Of a stretch of DNA of 64,000 nt, positions 58,701-64,000 are shown piece by piece. Source of the DNA: Montifringilla adamsi (taxonomy: Eukaryota > Chordata > Aves > Passeriformes > Passeridae); assembly GCA_017590115.1 (NCBI GenBank), contig JAGGNK010007115.1:2321871-2385870 (forward strand), written 5' to 3'. The position numbers were made by a program, and so were the translations under genes. The notes beneath the pieces are model-generated. The model was not told the DNA's origin. It saw only the letters and a program-made list of their open reading frames with translations, and did not search any database. Position 1 is the first letter of the stretch. The number at the start of each line of letters is the position of its first letter.

Positions 58701-61700
58701 CTTGGCTCAAAGGTTCCCTTTTTAGATCTTCCTAGTGACAGGCTTTTATGTTCAACTTAACATCATTCCTGCATGTGGGTAGCAGATAGGATTTGCATGC
58801 TTTAAGTGAGGAGTGTGAAAAATTCCAGGGATGTTCCAGGCACTGCTAGACAGAACTATATTGATTTAGGAGGAAATCCCAAGGAGGAAATAGTTCTTGT
58901 CAACTGATTACTACAAGTTATGGTTATGCTACTCCTGCAGATGTCTATAAATTAAACTGCCAACAGTTGGCATCTGCCACTGTCACAGTGCTATAGGTCA
59001 TCCTTCCCCGGGAATTGAGTGATGCCAGAGTGACTTAACCTGCCACAGAAATAGTGAGGGAAGATCTGGGAGGAAGGCAGAGCTTGGGAAGTGTGTACAG
59101 AGCCCCAGCATGGAGAGGGACATAGCATGGGACAGATATCATGACCTGAAATGTTATGTGCTAAATGTTTTCACATGCTGGTGGGTCTTTTTGTGCTGAA
59201 ATTCCTTGAACTCTGCCTCCAGGTTGCTATTTTTCCTCCCTCAATTTATGTGGAGGTATTATCTGCTGAAACAGGGAAGAGGTCGTGCTGGTTTGGGGGG
59301 ATATTTTCCTAGCTCATAACTTGCCAGCAATGCAGCATCTGAAGAGATTAAATTGGAATTAGCTGACATTTTCCTACTCTCCCAGGAATTCAGGAGTCTT
59401 TGAAGAACAGCCCATCTATGTGGGCTGGAGGGATAATTGATTCTGTCTGGAAACCTCTATGCTGATCCCTAAAACCAGGATGGAAGGATTGACATTGTTT
59501 ACTGTCAGCAGGGATTTGTTTTTTTCTGTCTGTTACTGAATAGTTTCAGCTTGGAGTAACTGAAGATGGATTGAGGTATAGACCTAATCAGGAAGATGTG
59601 AAAAGATTTATTTTTCTTTACTTTGCAGAAAAGGCCACAGATGGCTCTTTGCAGAGTGAAGACTGGACACTTAACATGGAGATCTGTGACATTATCAACG
59701 AGACAGAAGAAGGGTATGTGCCATTTCAGCAGACTTGGAAAGGTCCCTGATCACAATCTTCTTCTGGTTGTACTCAGCATGTGAGGAGGTGCAGTGAGGC
59801 TGGGGACAGATGCTTATGGTTTGAATGCAGTTTGCAGATCAGTTGCTTGGTTTTCCTGCTCTCAGAAAATACTGTATGATGCAGTACCTGTAGGATTCAG
59901 GATGAGAGGAAATGGCATCAAGTTGTGCCAGGAGAGCAACTTATTTAGATCATGTATTAGAAAAAATTCTTCACTGAAAGGGTGGTCAGGCACTGGGTGA
60001 GGCTGCCCAGGGAAGTGGTGGAACCACCATTCCTGGAAGCATTCAAACATGTGGATGTGGCATTTTGGGACATATTATAGTGGTGGGCTTAGTGGTGAGT
60101 TAATGGTTGCACTCAATGATCTAAGAGGGCCTTTCCAACCCAAATGATTCTGTGATATTTTCTGTGGTCAGTCTCTGCTTGAGAGGGCTGGAATGAAAAA
60201 CTTTTTGGAGAGGGTGCCACCTTTGTTTTTCAGCAGGTGTATCTCTTTGCAGTGCCTTTCATTTCAGCTGTTTGTGTAGACAGCTTTTTTGACACACCTC
60301 CAGCACCAGAAAGCTTTGCTGCTTGCAGTCTGCAGGAGAACTGATCACTGCTCTTATTCCCTGGGCTTGTCAGAGTGGCTGTCAGTCTTCCCTGCCTAGT
60401 AAGCAGACTGGATTTTTGGAGACTTGGGGCATTCCTCCAGTCTTGATTTCTGTGGTACCTTGTCTCCTCACATATTTCTCCATGACCCTGGTTTGGTTGT
60501 AGTCAGATGATCTGAAGTTAATCTACATGCTTATGTCCAGCTGGAAATGGCAAAGGATTCATTTCCCACAGTTTATGGGATGTGAAAAGCCTGTCTGAGC
60601 TGTCTGTTAAAATGGTGTGTTTCCCCTTCAGGCCCAAGGATGCCATTCGAGCACTGAAGAAGAGGCTGAATGGAAACAAAAATTACAGAGAGGTCATGCT
60701 GGCGCTGACGGTGAGTGGGGGCAGGCTGGAATGCTTCAAAGGGCAGAACCCTTTTGTCATTTTCCTCTTCCTGGCACTCTCTTGAATGTACACACTATTT
60801 CCTTTAACAGCCACTGCTCTGCCCTTTTCTTCTCTCCAATTGCCTCCTCACTTCCTTGGGGAGAGCTGCTGGAAGCTTTGCATAGCGGTTTTCCAACTCA
60901 ATTGATTTCTGCTTCTTTTCGTGGCTCTTATTCATCCCAAGAACTGACTGAGGAGAGTTAAAGTGGCTAAAATGGGTCTGTTACTCTTCGAGGTTTTCCT
61001 TTCTACTCTCATTTCCCTGTGTCCAGCCATTCCTCCACTCCAAGGCAACAGCTGTGGACGTATCTGCAAGTGAGGATGATGAACTTGCCATATTTTCAGC
61101 TTCATAAGTAGCTGATGCACAATTTCCCTTGTGAATGAATCTCTGTAGGAGACAACGCATTAATTTATGCTGATCTAATTTCACTCAATAAAGTGTAAAT
61201 TATATTCTGTGCATTTAGACAGCACTGCTTAGGTGCGGGATAATTTAGCAGTGACCTTTCCTGCTGATGGCTTTAGCTGGAAGTTTCCTGGGCAGTGCAG
61301 CCCTCCTGAGTGGGGTGCTGGGCTGCCTCTGGCAGTAACTAGATCGAGTTATCCTGCTGTGGGGAGGTGATCTGCATGATTCTTTCACAGAGCTCTTGTT
61401 GCATCTCCCTGACGAGGCGTAGCCGTACTTTTTGTCTTCTTGCCATTTCCTATCCTGGATTGTCATTTTGACAGATTACCAAAGTCCAAACCATGAGATT
61501 ATCCGTTGTGCAGGAAAGAGCAAAATCCATCAGGAATGAGCCCGTGTCATCATGGCTGATGAAAGTAGCTGAAGGAGGAGAGTAATTACAGATTCCTCAG
61601 TACAGAGTCGCAGTGGTTATTAGGCATGGCTGTAAGGAGAAGTGACGCGTTGGATTTATCTCCATGCTAATCATGTTCTTCAGAGAGAAATCAACAGCTG

Positions 61701-62455
61701 TTCTTCCATGGCAGTTGAATGGCAAGTGGAAGGTGCCTCCAGCTAGGTTGCAGGGGGAAAATGTGTCAAAGTATAACCTGTCAGAGCATTCACAGGGGAG
61801 TGTTTTGAATGAGTGAAGATCATTCACCTGAATTCCCAACTCTAAAACATGGCTTATAGCTCGGAGCAACTGGGTCCAGCTGTGTTCCAGGCACACAGAA
61901 AATGGTGGAGTGGCACAGCACGATAATATCTCACTGTGACAGGATGTCCTCTGTCTTACCTGCTCCTGATGGGCTGCTGTGTACTTGGCTGTTCAGCTGC
62001 TCTGGCTGGAAAGTTCTGCTTTGAAGATGAAGAAACTTTCTATTTCTTTACCTTGAAAACAGGAAAGGTGGAACACAAAAATGCCCAGTATGTTAACAGT
62101 GGGTGAGGTACAGCTGATTGTGTGTGTAGAGAAGTTTTTTGGCAAAACTGGGGAAGAAAAGAAGTAGTAAGAGTATAACTGTGTTCTCCCCTCTATCTTC
62201 TCACTGTCCCATCAAAAAATCTAAAATAAATTTAAAAATCAGGTGGTGTTTTTGTGATCAAGCTTTGCTCCAACAATGAATGCTGGGTTTTCTTTGTGTG
62301 TGTAGGTGTTGGAGACCTGTGTGAAGAACTGTGGCCATCGCTTCCATGTCTTGGTGGCAAACCGCGACTTCATCGATGGCGTTCTGGTGAAAATCATCTC
62401 ACCCAAGAACAACCCCCCCACTATAGTACAGGATAAAGTCCTAGCACTGATTCAG
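40772..62455 (+). CDS. TOM1L2: TOM1-like protein 2, 5' part (exons 1-4; continues beyond the window)
   Basis: Endosomal adaptor with VHS and GAT domains that binds ubiquitin and clathrin and takes part in sorting membrane cargo. Coding exons seen: 40772-40823, 59629-59713, 60632-60710, 62306-62455, giving 366 nt (122 codons) in continuous phase. The protein starts [17 protein letters not shown] and encodes most of the N-terminal VHS domain (e.g. [54 protein letters not shown]). The ATG has a good context (aagATGg) and lies in the CpG island. The gene is truncated by the window: the next expected residues (AWADAFRSS) were not found before 64000. Exon 1 is separated from exon 2 by an 18.8 kb intron. 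Confidence 0.96.
40831..41240 (+). other. TOM1L2: G-skewed 5' end of TOM1L2 intron 1
   Basis: About 400 nt in which the non-template strand is extremely G-rich, with dozens of runs of three to six G separated by short loops. Such GC-skewed DNA just past a CpG-island promoter is typical of R-loop and G-quadruplex-prone sequence. It is not coding. Confidence 0.7.
41888..42277 (+). mobile_element. CR1 LINE 3' fragment (about 390 bp)
   Basis: One of the longer CR1 copies here: 'gggattgttcagcctggaaa', 'gggtgacctgattgtggcct', 'gacaggacaagggagaatgg', 'catggcaggggtgggatgag' and 'cattctgggattctctaac'. It lies in TOM1L2 intron 1. Confidence 0.9.
44992..45017. repeat. Short hairpin, 9-bp perfect stem
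   Basis: ATTTCTACA and TGTAGAAAT are separated by 8 nt in TOM1L2 intron 1. The stem is too short for a pre-miRNA. Confidence 0.6.
48106..48213. repeat. 15-bp inverted repeat around an A/T-rich core
   Basis: AATAAATGCAGAAAG (48106-48120) and its exact reverse complement CTTTCTGCATTTATT (48199-48213) flank 78 nt that include a T10-A14 run. It could be a decayed palindromic or MITE-like element or a chance structure. No target-site duplication was recognised. Confidence 0.65.
59893..60157 (+). mobile_element. CR1 LINE 3' fragment
   Basis: 'agaggaaatggcatcaagtt', 'tcttcactgaaagggtggtc', 'ggctgcccagggaagtggtg' and 'ggcctttccaacccaaatga' mark a CR1 end in TOM1L2 intron 2. Confidence 0.9.
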
Positions 62456-64000
62456 GTACACAGCTTGTCTCTGCTTCCATATGTTGCTGCCTGAAATAAG
62501 GACTGTCTGCTTCGATGCTACGCATCACTAAACATGCTGTCATCGTTAAAAATGTGGCAAGTTTTTTATATATAAACTCAAACAATATATCCAGATTGCT
62601 GGGGAAAAGCAGACATGTACACACATAGATATTTTATCCAGGGAGAGCTGTTTGGTTAGAGAGGTACCGTGCTAAAACAGGAGGATTTAATAAAAGGTAA
62701 ATGGATGCTTTTGCAATTTAACAGTCATATCTAGAAGCTGGAGACTTGCCTTGGTGATGAGCTTGTCATCTGAGGCCAGGAGATTTCAGAGGATTGTGCT
62801 TTTGGTGTCAGCTGCAGAACACTTGCCTTTCTGTGTCTGTTTCCCTGACCGGAAAATGGAGCTGTTTCCCTCCATTTGAAAGCATTCTGCATTCCTTTCA
62901 AAGATAGTTATAGAAGAGTAAATGACCATACAGGAATTAAAATGGTTTTGGTGTCTTTTCTGTGGTTATTGTGCAGTAAAAGCACACTGTCAGATCCTTG
63001 CCTGCAGTGGGAAGTTCAGACATGGGCCTGTCTGCCACTTCTCCTTCTGTGCAGCACAACAATAAACAGCCATGTTAATTCCACAAACCATTAGCCACAC
63101 ATGAGGAAACATTGGTGCCTGCCTGGAGGAAATCTGACAATTATAGGAAGCTTTATCACTAAGCTTCCACAGGCTACTGCATACACCAGAGACTAAAAGA
63201 CAGTGCGTATTTAAAATGATATAAACCTGCTGCAGTGTTCCTTGTGGGGAGGTATTTACAAATGCACAGCATCATTTGCCAGACATACTTCTGATTTTTA
63301 TGGCAAAGCATGCACTTGGATTTCTGCTGCTTTATTTCTTATTTGGGTACAGGGATAGGGCATCCTTAGAGCATGACAATGCAAATAAGTGATTTTCAAA
63401 CAGGAAATAGGTAGGGTGGGCATTGAGTTGAGGTCTGTGGGGTCCCTTTATTTCTGGTATATGATTTTATGGCTTTTTAAAAAAATAGCACAAAATTAGT
63501 GAATTTATTGAAAGCAATTCTTCTGCAGCTGACTGAGCCCTCAGGTTTCTGCCTCCCTTTATGGGAGACTGGATGCATGCAGTGACCAGGAGATGAGGTT
63601 AAAAACTGTCCCATAAAGACAAACTGGGTGTGTTTCCATCTTGTTTTAGGGAATGTTGGTTTTGCTGGGCTCTGGGTTTAAATGGATTCCCAGCTGTGAA
63701 TGCAGCTAAGATGGGAGTGTTTGTAACATAATCAGAAAGCCACAGTCATTGCCTCAGTGTATTAAACAGAGCTTTATCTGAGGAGACTTAGTGCAGTAGA
63801 GCTAAAAGCCTCACTCTGGGTACTGAATGCCTTTTGATATAAAAAGCCTGAAAATTATGAAGGTTGCCTGTGGGTGGGTTCTGTACATGTCTCTTTAGCT
63901 GGAGGTGGTAGGGGACTTTGTTTTCCAGATTGCCTGACAAGTTTGGAAGAGTGATGGCAGTCACTCATCCCAAGTGCCCTGTGGACACACACCCCCAAAA
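62456..64000 (+). other. TOM1L2: Start of TOM1L2 intron 4
   Basis: From the donor CAG|GTACAC to the window edge I see no exon continuing the VHS domain, no CR1 and no RNA gene. Confidence 0.7.

Larger units (their letters stand above)
40824..59628 (+). other. TOM1L2: TOM1L2 intron 1 (18.8 kb)
   Basis: The largest gene-free stretch in the window. After the G-rich beginning it has one CR1 copy (41888-42277). From there to 59628 it is AT-richer, nearly free of recognisable CR1, with short homopolymers (45350-45380, 48151-48177, 57728-57751) and one inverted repeat. All open frames are short and lack splice sites or family resemblance. Enhancers or non-coding transcripts could be present but cannot be shown from sequence alone. 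Confidence 0.7.

Noticed and set aside
42300..59600. Hidden small genes or microRNA hairpins in the long TOM1L2 intron
   Set aside because: Open frames are short and lack splice sites or similarity, and the only hairpins I noticed have stems under 16 bp or very large loops. Small-RNA data would be needed to reopen this.
1..64000. CRISPR arrays, prokaryotic operons, phage or intact endogenous viral genes
   Set aside because: No spaced direct repeats, no polycistronic gene packing, and no recognisable gag, pol or env frames. All five genes are spliced vertebrate genes.

Overview
This window is vertebrate nuclear DNA, almost certainly from a bird. Genes are split into many short exons with consensus splice sites, promoters sit in CpG-rich islands, and at least sixteen 3'-truncated CR1 LINE fragments (the typical avian interspersed repeat) are scattered through it. 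Gene order matches the block around human 17p11.2 (DRG2 - GID4 - ATPAF2 - DRC3/LRRC48 - TOM1L2), which in chicken I would expect on chromosome 14. I reconstructed five genes by hand from splice signals, reading phase and family similarity recalled from memory.

Layout: DRG2 (minus, CDS 9488 to 1253, 13 exons, 364 aa); GID4 (minus, 18230 to 12571, 6 exons, 272 aa); ATPAF2 (plus, 18449 to 23691, 8 exons, 288 aa); DRC3 (minus, 39345 to 25180, 12 coding exons, 522 aa); and TOM1L2 (plus, from 40772, first four coding exons, 122 codons, running off the right edge). GID4/ATPAF2 and DRC3/TOM1L2 are two head-to-head pairs, each sharing a CCAAT-rich CpG promoter. ATPAF2 and DRC3 are tail-to-tail. DRG2 follows GID4 on the same strand. 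The genes are housekeeping or ciliary and are neighbours by ancestral synteny, not a pathway: a GTPase, an E3 ligase substrate receptor, an F1-ATPase assembly factor, a ciliary nexin-dynein regulatory complex subunit and an endosomal VHS/GAT adaptor.

The most striking result is a local concentration of minor-spliceosome (U12-type) introns. DRC3 contains two AT-AC introns (27008-27791 and 31708-32999) and DRG2 one GT-AG U12 intron (4470-4646), each with the 5' site motif and a CCTTRAC-type branch site 11-14 nt from the 3' end. The DRC3 reading frame can be completed only by using the AT-AC sites.

The rest is intronic and intergenic DNA: CR1 fragments, homopolymer tracts, a few short tandem repeats, one 74-base assembly gap in a G-rich tract, and an 18.8 kb first intron of TOM1L2 in which I recognise no gene. 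I found no CRISPR array, bacterial operon, tRNA or rRNA gene, or intact viral or transposon ORF.
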